Notes: generated from the sequence alone by a model not told the origin. 34,494 nucleotides of DNA from CAYWGR01 sp964458015 (GCA_964458015.1 CAYWGR010000037.1:1-34494), one strand, 5' to 3'. Counted from the first letter of the stretch, positions 15,927 to 24,089 are shown. A program made the numbers and translations.

Positions 15927-17699
15927 ATGATTACTCTTTCAATCAACAATATCTCCGTCGAAGTGCCCGAAGGCACGACCATCCTTGCTGCCTCGAAAAA
16001 GGCCGGCATCCGCATCCCGACGTTGTGTTTCGTCGAAGGGCTGCAAGCCATCGGCGCCTGCCGCGTCTGTGTGGTCGAGCTCGAAGGCGCGCGGAATCTG
16101 GTTGCGTCTTGCTCGATGCCGGTCACCAAGGACATGAAGGTGTTCACCAACACTCGCCGCGTGCGCGAGGCGCGCAAGGCCGTGGTCGAACTGCTGCTTT
16201 CCGAGCATAACGGCGAATGCCAAACGTGCGACCGCAACGAAGATTGCGAGCTTCAAAGGCTCGCGGCCGAGCTAGGCATCCGCGATATCGGTTACGACGG
16301 CGAAAAAACCCACAAGCGGATCGACTCCTCGACTCCCGCATTGGTGCGCGACAGCGGCAAGTGCATCAAATGCCGCCGCTGCGTAAGCGTTTGCATGGAA
16401 ACGCAGCATGTCGGAGCACTTTTCCCGCAAAACCGCGGTTTCAAAACGGAAATCGGCCCGGCGTTCAATCACGACCTGAAATCGGTCGCCTGCGTGCAGT
16501 GCGGACAATGCGCGGCGGTGTGTCCCGTCGGGGCCATCACCGAAAAAGATCAGACGGAAGAGGTTTGGAAGGCCTTGGACAAACCCGACAACCACGTCAT
16601 CGTCCAAACCGCCCCGGCCATTCGCGCGGCGCTTGGCGAATGCTTCGGCTATCCGCCCGGCACGCTCGTGACCGGCAAAATGGTGGCCGCCTTGCACCGG
16701 CTCGGCTTCCGCGGCGTCTTCGATACGAATTTCGCCGCCGACCTCACGATTTTAGAAGAGGGCACCGAGCTGCTCATGCGGCTGAAAAAAGCCCTGGTCG
16801 AAAAACAGCAGGTCGCCCTGCCGATGTTCACCAGTTGCTCGCCCGGCTGGATCAAGTTCATGGAGTATTACCATCCCGACTTGCTGCCGAACCTTTCGAC
16901 CTGCAAGTCGCCACAGCAAATGTTCGGAGCCGTCGCGAAAACCTACTACGCCGAAAAATTGGGCAAACGCCCCGAGCAAATCGTTGTGGTCTCGGTCATG
17001 CCTTGCACGGCGAAAAAATTCGAGTGCCAGCGGCCGGAAATGGACGTCAGCGGCGCCCGCGACGTCGATATCGTGCTGACTACCCGCGAGCTCGGCAAGA
17101 TGATCCGCGCGGCAGGCATTGATTTCAACAGCCTCGAAGACGAAGAGATGGATGCCCCGCTGGGACTCTCGACCGGGGCCGCCGACATCTTTGCCAACAC
17201 CGGCGGCGTGATGGAAGCCGCGCTGCGCACCGCCTACGAAATCGTCACCGGTCGCGAGTTGCCCTTCGACGGCCTGCATGTCACTCCCATCGCCGGCCTG
17301 GATGGCGTCAAAGAAGCTTCGCTCAAGATCGAAGGCGTGAAGCCCGAATGGAGTTTCCTCGACGGCGCAACGCTCAATGTGGCCGTGGCTCACGGACTCG
17401 GCAACGCCCAGCGCGTCATCGCCTCGACTCGCTCGGGCGAGAAGCAGTACCACTTCGTCGAAGTGATGACCTGCCCCGGCGGCTGCATCGGCGGCGGCGG
17501 ACAACCGCGCTTCACCAATAACCAAGTGCGCCAAGCCCGCATGGAGGCCATCTTCCGCGAGGACGAAGGCAAAAAGCTCCGCAAGTCGCACGAAAACCCC
17601 GACTTGGCCAAACTCTACGCCGAATTCCTCGGCAAGCCCCTTGGCGAAAAATCGCACCACTTGCTGCACACCAAGTACACCCCGCGCAAAGTGGTGTAA
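15927..17699 (+). CDS. hydA: [FeFe] hydrogenase catalytic subunit HydA
   Basis: The 590-residue subunit makes or oxidises H2 at the H-cluster. The N-terminal plant-type [2Fe-2S] site uses C34, C45, C48 and C62. A NuoG-like His-Cys [4Fe-4S] site uses H94, C98, C101 and C107. Two ferredoxin clusters follow (C146, C149, C152, C156; C189, C192, C195, C199, whose mixed assignment is usual). The H-cluster motifs are TSCSPGW (C304), MPCTAKKFE (C360) and TCPGGCIGGGG (C516, C520). The C-terminal tail with SHENP...LYAEFLGKP...SHHLLHTKY is the small-subunit-like region. The residue after C304, normally the proton-relay cysteine, is Ser305. The layout fits the trimeric bifurcating group. The maturases HydE, HydF and HydG are not in the window but are required. 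The leader has no ribosome site, only a tandem repeat. Confidence 0.97.
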   Translation: MITLSINNISVEVPEGTTILAASKKAGIRIPTLCFVEGLQAIGACRVCVVELEGARNLVASCSMPVTKDMKVFTNTRRVREARKAVVELLLSEHNGECQTCDRNEDCELQRLAAELGIRDIGYDGEKTHKRIDSSTPALVRDSGKCIKCRRCVSVCMETQHVGALFPQNRGFKTEIGPAFNHDLKSVACVQCGQCAAVCPVGAITEKDQTEEVWKALDKPDNHVIVQTAPAIRAALGECFGYPPGTLVTGKMVAALHRLGFRGVFDTNFAADLTILEEGTELLMRLKKALVEKQQVALPMFTSCSPGWIKFMEYYHPDLLPNLSTCKSPQQMFGAVAKTYYAEKLGKRPEQIVVVSVMPCTAKKFECQRPEMDVSGARDVDIVLTTRELGKMIRAAGIDFNSLEDEEMDAPLGLSTGAADIFANTGGVMEAALRTAYEIVTGRELPFDGLHVTPIAGLDGVKEASLKIEGVKPEWSFLDGATLNVAVAHGLGNAQRVIASTRSGEKQYHFVEVMTCPGGCIGGGGQPRFTNNQVRQARMEAIFREDEGKKLRKSHENPDLAKLYAEFLGKPLGEKSHHLLHTKYTPRKVV

Positions 17700-17743
17700 C
17701 TTCACACTAAAACAACTCGACGCCTCATCTGCCACCCCACCAG

Positions 17744-18002
17744 TAGGGTGCGTCCGCGACACACCATCTCACCTGTAGGGTGCGTCCGCGACGCACCACA
17801 CCGCCATCCGTAGGGTGCGTCCGCGACACACCATCTCCTACCTCCCATAGCTCGCAATGGGTGCGTCCGCGACGCACCATCTCCTGCCTCTCATAGCCCG
17901 TAATGGGTGCCTCCGCGACACACCATCTCACCTGTAGGGTGCGTCCGCGACGCACCATCTCCTACCTCCCACAGATCGCAATGGGTGCGTCCGCGACGCC
18001 CC
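17744..18002. repeat. Seven-copy array of the palindrome GGTGCGTCCGCGACGCACC
   Basis: Copies lie at 17747, 17779, 17814, 17860, 17906, 17938 and 17984, with spacings of 32, 35, 46, 46, 32 and 46 bases. Consensus copies form a seven-base-pair stem. Several copies carry ACACACC or GCCTCC changes that break one pair. Between copies are two short linker types (CATCTCACCTGTAG and CATCTCCTACCTCCCATAG). It fills most of the 490 bases between hydA and the sigma-factor gene. No gene is seen in the remainder. Confidence 0.95.
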
Positions 18003-18131
18003 CCATACCTCGCAATAACGGGGCAATTACTCAAAAAACTGCCCACTCCTCCTTTTCCCCTTCCAACTTTTGCCCCTTCGCCGGATTAACTACAGGCCGA
18101 CGAGACTTTCGCATTCGTCCAGGGCCGTAAT

Positions 18132-18137
18132 TATACT
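18132..18137 (+). promoter_or_regulatory. Possible -10 element of the sigma-factor gene
   Basis: TATACT lies 55 bases before the chosen ATG. No good -35 is present (TTCGCA lies 18 bases upstream), as might be expected if an alternative sigma factor reads it. Confidence 0.3.
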
Positions 18138-18191
18138 CGGCTATAGGGAGCATTGTTCCCAAACGCGGCATTTTTCCATCCATCGACCGTC

Positions 18192-18719
18192 ATGATTGCA
18201 CCCGAAAAAGCGGAACTGTTCGTCCAACTGGTCACCCAGTACCAGCAGCGGGTGCATCTGTTCATTTTGTCGCTGGTCCCTAATCGGGCCGACGCCGAGG
18301 AAGTGCTCCAGGAAACCAATCTCGTTCTCTGGCGAAAGTTCGACGAGTTCCAACCCGGCAGCGACTTCCGCGCCTGGGCGTTTCAGGTGGCCTACAACAA
18401 AGTAAAAGCATTGCAGGAACGGCACGGACGCCAGCGGTTGCGGTTCAGCCCCGAACTGATGGATCGCTTGACCCACGTGGCCATTGCCGCCCCCGATCAA
18501 CCGCCGAAAGCAATCGAAGCGCTCGACCATTGCAAGGAACAGCTCAACACCCAAGATCGCGACCTGATCGAGCGCCGTTATCAACCCGGCGCAACGACCG
18601 CCTCGGTCGCAGCCGAGGTAGGCCGCAGTGTGGCCGCCGTCTACAAAGCCGTGGTTCGCATCCGCCGCTCCCTGCACGAATGCATCGAACGCGCCATGCG
18701 CCGGGAGGAGCACGAATGA
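18192..18719 (+). CDS. ECF-type RNA polymerase sigma factor
   Basis: The 175-residue protein has a sigma-70 region 2 (VTQYQQRVHLFILSLVPNRADAEEVLQETNLVLW, with the core-binding DAEEVLQ block and FDEFQPGSDFRAWAFQVAYNKV) and a region 4 helix-turn-helix (GATTASVAAEVGRSVAAVYKAVVRIRRSL). It matches the planctomycete/verrucomicrobial ECF group that is usually followed by a FecR-domain protein. The start at 18192 was taken because it is an ATG directly before the conserved region; a TTG at 18153 would add 13 residues. Its TGA overlaps the next ATG, so the pair is translationally coupled. It is expected to control the downstream cassette or its own promoter. No classical anti-sigma gene is present; the next protein may serve that role. 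Confidence 0.94.
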   Translation: MIAPEKAELFVQLVTQYQQRVHLFILSLVPNRADAEEVLQETNLVLWRKFDEFQPGSDFRAWAFQVAYNKVKALQERHGRQRLRFSPELMDRLTHVAIAAPDQPPKAIEALDHCKEQLNTQDRDLIERRYQPGATTASVAAEVGRSVAAVYKAVVRIRRSLHECIERAMRREEHE

Positions 18720-20710
18720 CGCTCAGCCCTTCGCAACAAAACAGCCTGCGCGACCTGATCGACGCCGCCTGCGAAAATGATCCGGAACCGACCGTTTTGG
18801 AACGCCTCGAATCTTTGCTTTTGGCCGACGACGACGCCTGCCGCTATTATCTCGACTACGTTTCACTCCACGGCGCTTTGATCCTCGCCTCTGAAAAGAA
18901 ACCGACGGCGGATGTTTATAAGCTCGAAATGCAGAGATCAGAAATCTGCAAATCCCCAATCCCAAATCAACAACTCCATATTTCCAACATCCCGCCTCCC
19001 ATCCTCCTCGACACATCCGATTCCTTATCGCCCCTCGCTCCGGTTCCCTCGCCCTTCTACGTCGCGCATCCCTTCCTATTTTCCAATTTATTCGCCATCT
19101 TGGTAATATTTTTGGGCGCGCTCGGCGCATGGTTCTACCAAGTGGATATTCCGCACCCGATGGCCTTCAAAGATCGGCCGGCAACATCCCTCGACAAAAC
19201 AACCAATTCGGCAGCCAACGATCGCTTGGAATTCATCGGCCGCGTGACAGGCATGGTCGATGTGCAATGGGCCGACGTCCAAACATCCACCGTCCTCGAC
19301 GCCAACGTTCCCCTCGGCCGCAAGTATGCCCTAGCTTCCGGCCTAATGGAAATAAGCTACGACACCGGCGCCAAAGTCATACTTCAAGGGCCCGTCACAT
19401 ACCACGTCGATTCCCGCGCCGGAGGTTACCTCTCCGTCGGCAAGCTCACCGCGAAATTAGAGAAGAGAGGAGAGGGGAGAGGGGAGAGTAGGGAAGAAGT
19501 GGCCAGTGGTCAGTGGTCAGTGGCCAGCAAAGAGAGGTCAGAGTTCAGGGGTCAGGGGTCAGAGACTGCAAATCATAAATTAGAAATCATAAATCATAAA
19601 TCCCAATCCTCCGCCCCCCTGTTCGCCGTGCGAACACCAACTGCCGTGGTAACCGACCTCGGCACCGAGTTCGGCGTGGAAGTGTCGAAAGAGGGCCTGT
19701 CGCATGTAACGGTCTTTACCGGCGAAGTGATTGCCTCAACCAAGGATGTTACCAATGCTGCAAAACCAGTCCATCTGAAAGCAGGCCAGTCGGCAGGCAT
19801 CGATAAAACCAAAATCACCGTAATTCAAAAGCCAGCGATCGAAGCACCTACATTCGTGCGGAAGTTAGCAAAACCCATCTCCAGCAACTTGGCTCATCTG
19901 TGGACCTTCGACGACGACCTGAAAGACGCCGTAGGCTCGGCCCACGGCACGGCCGTCAACAAACCAACCTTGCAGCCCGGCATCTTGGGCCCCAATGCAC
20001 TACAGCTCCGCGATCGTGCCTATGTCGAATTGCCCTACTTCCGGCCCGATCTTCACTTCACCGTCGCCGGTTGGATCAAGACGACAACAACTGGCGGGGA
20101 AGCTCTCGAAATCCTCGGCTGGGGCGGCCTCGCAAGATCCGCACAGTTCAGAATATCTCAAGGGCTGCTCCAATATGGCGATTTCACCGATGACTGGCGG
20201 GGCGTTACCAGCAGAAGCATGGTTGCCACGGGTCAATGGCGGCATGTCGCCATGGTGCGCGAATACGAACATGTGCGACTCTACGTCGATGGCAGTCCCG
20301 ATGGCGAAGGCGCAACCCACGCCATGCAGCTCCAAGACAAACTGAGTATCGGAGCCGACCTTGCCGACTTGGGAGCCGGCTTTGTCGAGCTGTACTATTT
20401 CCAAGGCTCGATCGACGACCTCGGCTATTGGCGCATAGCATTGCCCGAAATCCGCGTTGCGGCAATTTACCAACTGGGAATCCATCCCGCGTTGCGTTAT
20501 GGCCAGCGTCAGGCGTCCTCGCTGTTCTCGTTGTTTCTGCAACGTCAAGGTGAAGTCAACATCGACGGAAAGGTGTGGCGCTATCGCGACGATCTCTCCG
20601 AAGGCAAACCGGGCTCCATCGTCACGAATGCCGATGGAACAATCCTCTTATACTTGGATAAAAATGTCGGCGTATCAACCACGGTCGATTTGCCGGTGAA
20701 TAAACAATAA
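18716..20710 (+). CDS. Membrane-anchored FecR-domain/LamG-domain protein with in-frame repeat insertions
   Basis: The 664-residue protein has a cytoplasmic N-terminal part that looks like a short anti-sigma region (MTLSPSQQNSLRDLIDAAC, DDACRYYLDYVSLHGAL), a transmembrane helix near 118-140, a FecR-type beta domain (about 175-342) and a LamG/concanavalin-like domain (about 391-580; LAHLWTFDDDL, GSIDDLGYWRIAL). Such proteins sense an outside signal and hold or release the ECF sigma factor; LamG suggests a carbohydrate ligand. Two stretches look foreign: about residues 70-95 (MQRSEICKSPIPNQQLHIS) and about 250-299 (GEGRGESREE, ASGQWSVAS, NHKLEIINHK), both encoded by short-period repeats. The second splits the FecR domain. 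The start is set by GGGAGGAG before an ATG overlapping the sigma stop. Confidence 0.92.
   Translation: MTLSPSQQNSLRDLIDAACENDPEPTVLERLESLLLADDDACRYYLDYVSLHGALILASEKKPTADVYKLEMQRSEICKSPIPNQQLHISNIPPPILLDTSDSLSPLAPVPSPFYVAHPFLFSNLFAILVIFLGALGAWFYQVDIPHPMAFKDRPATSLDKTTNSAANDRLEFIGRVTGMVDVQWADVQTSTVLDANVPLGRKYALASGLMEISYDTGAKVILQGPVTYHVDSRAGGYLSVGKLTAKLEKRGEGRGESREEVASGQWSVASKERSEFRGQGSETANHKLEIINHKSQSSAPLFAVRTPTAVVTDLGTEFGVEVSKEGLSHVTVFTGEVIASTKDVTNAAKPVHLKAGQSAGIDKTKITVIQKPAIEAPTFVRKLAKPISSNLAHLWTFDDDLKDAVGSAHGTAVNKPTLQPGILGPNALQLRDRAYVELPYFRPDLHFTVAGWIKTTTTGGEALEILGWGGLARSAQFRISQGLLQYGDFTDDWRGVTSRSMVATGQWRHVAMVREYEHVRLYVDGSPDGEGATHAMQLQDKLSIGADLADLGAGFVELYYFQGSIDDLGYWRIALPEIRVAAIYQLGIHPALRYGQRQASSLFSLFLQRQGEVNIDGKVWRYRDDLSEGKPGSIVTNADGTILLYLDKNVGVSTTVDLPVNKQ
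19456..19606. repeat. In-frame composite of four short-period repeats inside the FecR domain
   Basis: The blocks are, in order, a GA-rich run (about 19456-19495), copies of AGTGGTC/AGTGGCC (19499-19527), copies of GGTCAGRG (19536-19563) and copies of AAATCATA (19569-19602). All are translated without a stop. The second block is related, in reverse complement, to the repeat before hydA. Confidence 0.85.
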
Positions 20711-20737
20711 GAAACAGGAAGAGTGGCACTAATTGAT

Positions 20738-20796
20738 TGCCGGACAGTGGAAAAGAAATGGTTCGGTCGCCCGTCCGGCATTTTCCATCCCGAACC
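20738..20796 (+). promoter_or_regulatory. Leader with three interleaved complementary pairs (possible pseudoknot)
   Basis: TGCCGGAC (20738-20745) pairs with GTCCGGCA (20773-20780); TGGAAAA (20748-20754) with TTTTCCA (20781-20787); GGTTCGG (20760-20766) with CCGAACC (20790-20796). All three pairs cross. The last arm abuts the ribosome site TAGGAG of the PEP-CTERM gene. The first pair followed by ATTTTCC could alternatively act as a weak terminator for the FecR gene. Confidence 0.6.
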
Positions 20797-20812
20797 GTAG
20801 GAGACAGATGTG

Positions 20813-21463
20813 ATGAAATCGCAACGAATTTTTGCGTTGGCCCTTCTAGCCGCGGGCGTATTTGCCGCCGCATCCCCTCAAATGCAGGCAGATACGATTG
20901 GTTACGATCTAATTGCCAGGGGTGAGCCCAACACCACCATCGGCGATATCTGGGGCCTGCCGGTATCGTTTTTCGATGCCCTTACCACCGCACAACAAGT
21001 CAGCACGTGGGGATTCTACAACAAAACCGCCGGCACCGAAGGGCGAAGCATCACGCCCTTCATCGCCAAATACGATTCTGAAACGAACAACTATTCCATC
21101 ACCGGCTTGGGGACGACTCGGACCAATGATGCCTCCGGCGTGCAAACCTTCGCGTTCGGACTCGTAAGCGGCAGCACAACCATCGAAAAGGGATATACTT
21201 TCGGATGGGTTGATGGAACGACAAGCGTGGGAAATGCCAGTGTCGCCGAATGGGATGGCAGCGGCCCGGTCATTCTGTTTTCCGTTAATAATTCCAACCC
21301 AGACATCTCTCTTAACAAATCGATGTCGCCGATGATGTCGCCCTTCACCCAAACATTGTCGGTTCAAGTAACGACATCTCCTATCCCCGAGCCTTCGTCG
21401 TTAGTGTTAGTTGGTATGGCGATCTGCGGCCTCGTGGCCTACGCCTGGCGCAGTCGTAAATAA
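20813..21463 (+). CDS. PEP-CTERM sorting-signal protein
   Basis: The 216-residue secreted protein has an N-terminal signal peptide (SQRIFALALLAAGVFAAASPQMQA) and a C-terminal PEP-CTERM tripartite tail: PEPSS, a hydrophobic helix (LVLVGMAICGLVAYAW) and a basic end (RSRK). An exosortase is expected to cut at this tail and attach or release the protein at the surface; no exosortase gene lies in the window. The middle is Thr/Ser/Gly/Asn-rich beta sequence without a known catalytic motif. The ATG at 20813 follows TAGGAG with good spacing; a GTG one codon earlier is possible. It follows the FecR gene by about 100 bases and precedes a fucosidase. A strong hairpin lies just after the stop. Confidence 0.9.
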   Translation: MKSQRIFALALLAAGVFAAASPQMQADTIGYDLIARGEPNTTIGDIWGLPVSFFDALTTAQQVSTWGFYNKTAGTEGRSITPFIAKYDSETNNYSITGLGTTRTNDASGVQTFAFGLVSGSTTIEKGYTFGWVDGTTSVGNASVAEWDGSGPVILFSVNNSNPDISLNKSMSPMMSPFTQTLSVQVTTSPIPEPSSLVLVGMAICGLVAYAWRSRK

Positions 21464-21483
21464 TAATTAAATATGGAAAAAAT

Positions 21484-21522
21484 GCGATTGGGGAAAGCGA
21501 CTGCCAAGCCTTCCCCAATCGC
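21484..21522. terminator. Strong 12-base-pair hairpin after the PEP-CTERM gene
   Basis: The arms GCGATTGGGGAA (21484-21495) and TTCCCCAATCGC (21511-21522) are perfectly complementary. On the plus strand no T-run follows, so it may stabilise the 3' end or attenuate. On the minus strand the stem is followed by ATTTTTTCC, which resembles an intrinsic terminator for antisense transcripts. Confidence 0.6.
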
Positions 21523-21571
21523 ACCGCAATCACAACTGAAAACAAGCTGCATCAACCATGAGGAACTTCTG

Positions 21572-22945
21572 ATGAGATCTGCCTGCAATTTCGCAATCGC
21601 CGCTGTTTTATGCGTCTCGGCAAGCTTAACTCGGGACACATCAACCGGTGCCCTCGCTGCCGAGCTTGATCCCGCCGTCAAAGCGGCAGCCGACGCCCTG
21701 TTGAACGAGACGCCCCAACAACGCGACCAGCGCATGGCGTGGTGGCGCGATGCCCGATTCGGTCTATTCATCCATTGGGGCCCCTCCAGCGTATCCGGCA
21801 AGGAAATCAGTTGGTCGCGCATCGGCCACCCCTTCGATATCGGCGGCGCGGAGCAGGTTCAAAAGCCCGAAGTGTACGACAATCTCTACAAGCAGTTCAA
21901 TCCCACCGAATTCAACGCCGACCAATGGATGCAACTTGCTAAAGAGGCGGGAATGAAATACGTCGTCTTCGTCGCGAAGCACCACGACGGATTTTCCATG
22001 TGGCCCACCAAACTCCGAACCGACTACAGCATCGCCGCTACGCCCTTCAAGCGCGATCTCTGCAAGGAAATCGCCGCTGCCGCACACAAACACGGCCTGA
22101 AACTCGGCTGGTACTACTCGACCCGCGACTGGACCCATCCCGACTATCTTAAAGACGGCAATGCAAAATACAATGATTTCTATCATGGTCAAATACGCGA
22201 ATTACTGACAAACTACGGCCAAGTAGACGTGCTTTGGTTCGATCACGTCGCCGGCAATTGGTCGGATTACCGATTCCAGGAACTCTTCGGCACGATCCGT
22301 CAATTGAACCCCAACATCGTCATCAACAACCGGGCGGCGGCCTTCTTCCAAAAAACCAACGATCAACCCACGCCCGAAATTGCTCGGCTCACACGCGGCG
22401 ATCACGATACACCGGAGCAACAGATCGGCAAGTTCCAAACCGAGCGCAATTGGGAATCGTGCATGACGATGACCGAATGCAAGGACGGGGGCGGATGGTC
22501 CTATCGGCCCAACGGTCGAACGCGCAGCTTTGAAGAATGCGTGCAAATGCTCGTTCAAACCGCAACCGGCGACGGCAACCTCCTGCTCAACATCGGCCCC
22601 TTGCCCAACGGAACCATCGATCCAGCGCAAGTCACCGTCTTGAAAAAGATGGGACAATGGATGGCCAAGTATGGCGAAAGCATCTACGGCACGCGCGGCG
22701 GGCCCTGGCATAACGGCTCCTGGGGCGGCGCAACCCAAAAAGGCAACATCTTCTATCTCCATGTTCTGAATTGGAACGGAGATTCACTGAAATTGCCGCC
22801 GATTCCCGAAAAAATCGCCCAAAGCTCCGTTTTGACCGGCGGCACTGTCACGGTGAAACAGTCGGATCAATCCGTCGAGGTCGCCGTGGCCAAGGCGGAT
22901 CGCAATCCTCTCGATACGATTATCGAACTGCGTATCACAAAATGA
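21572..22945 (+). CDS. Secreted alpha-L-fucosidase (GH29)
   Basis: The 457-residue exported enzyme is predicted to release terminal alpha-L-fucose from glycans with retention. After a signal peptide (about 1-29) comes the family start MAWWRDARFGLFIHWGPSS near residue 55, then VFVAKHHDGFSMWPTK near 130 with the His pair that contacts fucose. The strand QVDVLWFDHVAGNW near 218 carries the aspartate expected as nucleophile in WFD. LLLNIGPLPNGTIDP is the conserved end of the barrel. A beta-sandwich tail follows. The acid/base residue is variable in this family and I do not assign it. The start was chosen at 21572 because AGGA precedes it and the signal peptide starts there; the frame is open further upstream through the hairpin. 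It is part of the sigma-led cassette. Confidence 0.95.
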   Translation: MRSACNFAIAAVLCVSASLTRDTSTGALAAELDPAVKAAADALLNETPQQRDQRMAWWRDARFGLFIHWGPSSVSGKEISWSRIGHPFDIGGAEQVQKPEVYDNLYKQFNPTEFNADQWMQLAKEAGMKYVVFVAKHHDGFSMWPTKLRTDYSIAATPFKRDLCKEIAAAAHKHGLKLGWYYSTRDWTHPDYLKDGNAKYNDFYHGQIRELLTNYGQVDVLWFDHVAGNWSDYRFQELFGTIRQLNPNIVINNRAAAFFQKTNDQPTPEIARLTRGDHDTPEQQIGKFQTERNWESCMTMTECKDGGGWSYRPNGRTRSFEECVQMLVQTATGDGNLLLNIGPLPNGTIDPAQVTVLKKMGQWMAKYGESIYGTRGGPWHNGSWGGATQKGNIFYLHVLNWNGDSLKLPPIPEKIAQSSVLTGGTVTVKQSDQSVEVAVAKADRNPLDTIIELRITK

Positions 22946-23076
22946 GCGAGGGATTCACCAAGTATTCAAGTAGGCCGTCCAACAAGTTTCTGCCGCCGAG
23001 AACAAACCGCTTGCCGCTTCGCAAGGAAGCACGACCGGCAAATAAATCCTGGAAAACGTACAAGGGGGTAATAAGA

Positions 23077-24051
23077 ATGACCATCCTTAACCGAGCTCCC
23101 ACGGCATCACCATCAAGGGCATTTACCTTGGTGGAGCTTTTGGTGGTGATTACCATCATCGGCATCTTAATTTCATTGTTGTTGCCGGCCGTGCAAAGCG
23201 CAAGGGAAGCCGCTCGCCGCCTGCAATGCGGCAACAACTTGAAACAGCTCGGATTGGCCATGCACAATTACCACAGCGCGCATAACGCGCTGCCCTTCGC
23301 CGCCTCGACCTGGGCGTGCGGAGGATGGCCTAAAATGACGCTGCCGTTCATCGAACAAACCGGCATCGCAGTCGCATGGGATGAAACAAAACGCTATTGC
23401 GACGAGCCCAATATCACGCTTTGCCGGCTTTCGATCCCAACGCATATCTGTCCCAGCGACACGCCCACGCGATCCTCCTGGGGAGGCTCCGACTATAAGA
23501 TGGCCAACTTCAACTATGCCGTGAATTTAGGAAACACTTCAGTATTTCACGTTTCACCGTTGAACGGCGTCACCTTCCACGGCGCGCCGTTCTACTACGA
23601 GGAAAACAGCTCGACGAAAATCCCGGTCGTCAATTTCAGCGCTATCCGCGACGGAACCAGCAACACTCTGATGTTGGCCGAAGTCCGGCAAGGACAGTTT
23701 ACAGGCTCCGATGCCGAAAGGAATTCAGACCTGCGCGGTTTGATCTGGTACGGCCACCATGCAGGCATTACGACCCACGAATCCCCCAACACTGCCGTTC
23801 CCGACTACATCATGGGCGTTTGGTGCCCTGATCCCGCGGGAGCCGAGTCCCTCGGTATGCCTTGTGCCTCCGAGTCTGGTTACGATACAGGCTCAACGCC
23901 GAAAAACCTTTCGGCACGCAGCACCCATCCCGGCGGCGTCAACGTCGCACTCTGCGACGGTTCCATTCACTTCGTCAACAATTCGATTGATCTAACCACT
24001 TGGCGCAATCTAGGAAGTTCCCAAGACGGCCTAGTGGTCGGCGAATACTGA
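23077..24051 (+). CDS. DUF1559-family protein with type IV pilin-like N-terminus
   Basis: The 324-residue protein begins with the prepilin-type methylation signal RAFTLVELLVVITIIGILISLLLPAVQSAREAARR split at A/F, followed by the hallmark CGNNLKQLGLAMHNYH. The C-terminal block HPGGVNVALCDGSIHFVNNSI closes the domain. The family is enormously expanded in planctomycetes; members are thought to form surface or periplasmic pseudopilin-like structures, but no function is established. AGGGGG precedes the ATG. A frame open back to 22771 overlaps the fucosidase and was not used. It lies 131 bases behind the fucosidase gene. Confidence 0.96.
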   Translation: MTILNRAPTASPSRAFTLVELLVVITIIGILISLLLPAVQSAREAARRLQCGNNLKQLGLAMHNYHSAHNALPFAASTWACGGWPKMTLPFIEQTGIAVAWDETKRYCDEPNITLCRLSIPTHICPSDTPTRSSWGGSDYKMANFNYAVNLGNTSVFHVSPLNGVTFHGAPFYYEENSSTKIPVVNFSAIRDGTSNTLMLAEVRQGQFTGSDAERNSDLRGLIWYGHHAGITTHESPNTAVPDYIMGVWCPDPAGAESLGMPCASESGYDTGSTPKNLSARSTHPGGVNVALCDGSIHFVNNSIDLTTWRNLGSSQDGLVVGEY

Positions 24052-24089
24052 CACCTGCCCGATATCCCAAAGTCATCGACGGAGTTGAC

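Noticed and set aside
16752..17762. A 336-codon open frame antisense to hydA
   Set aside because: It is a mirror frame of the H-cluster region and has no ribosome site or protein-like motif.
17725..17958. A 77-codon frame reading MVRRGRT repeats
   Set aside because: It is just the palindrome array translated; the repeated VRRGRT follows from the DNA repeat.
17744..18002. CRISPR array
   Set aside because: Repeats are palindromic and only 19 bases long, spacers are very short and themselves repeated, and no cas gene is near.
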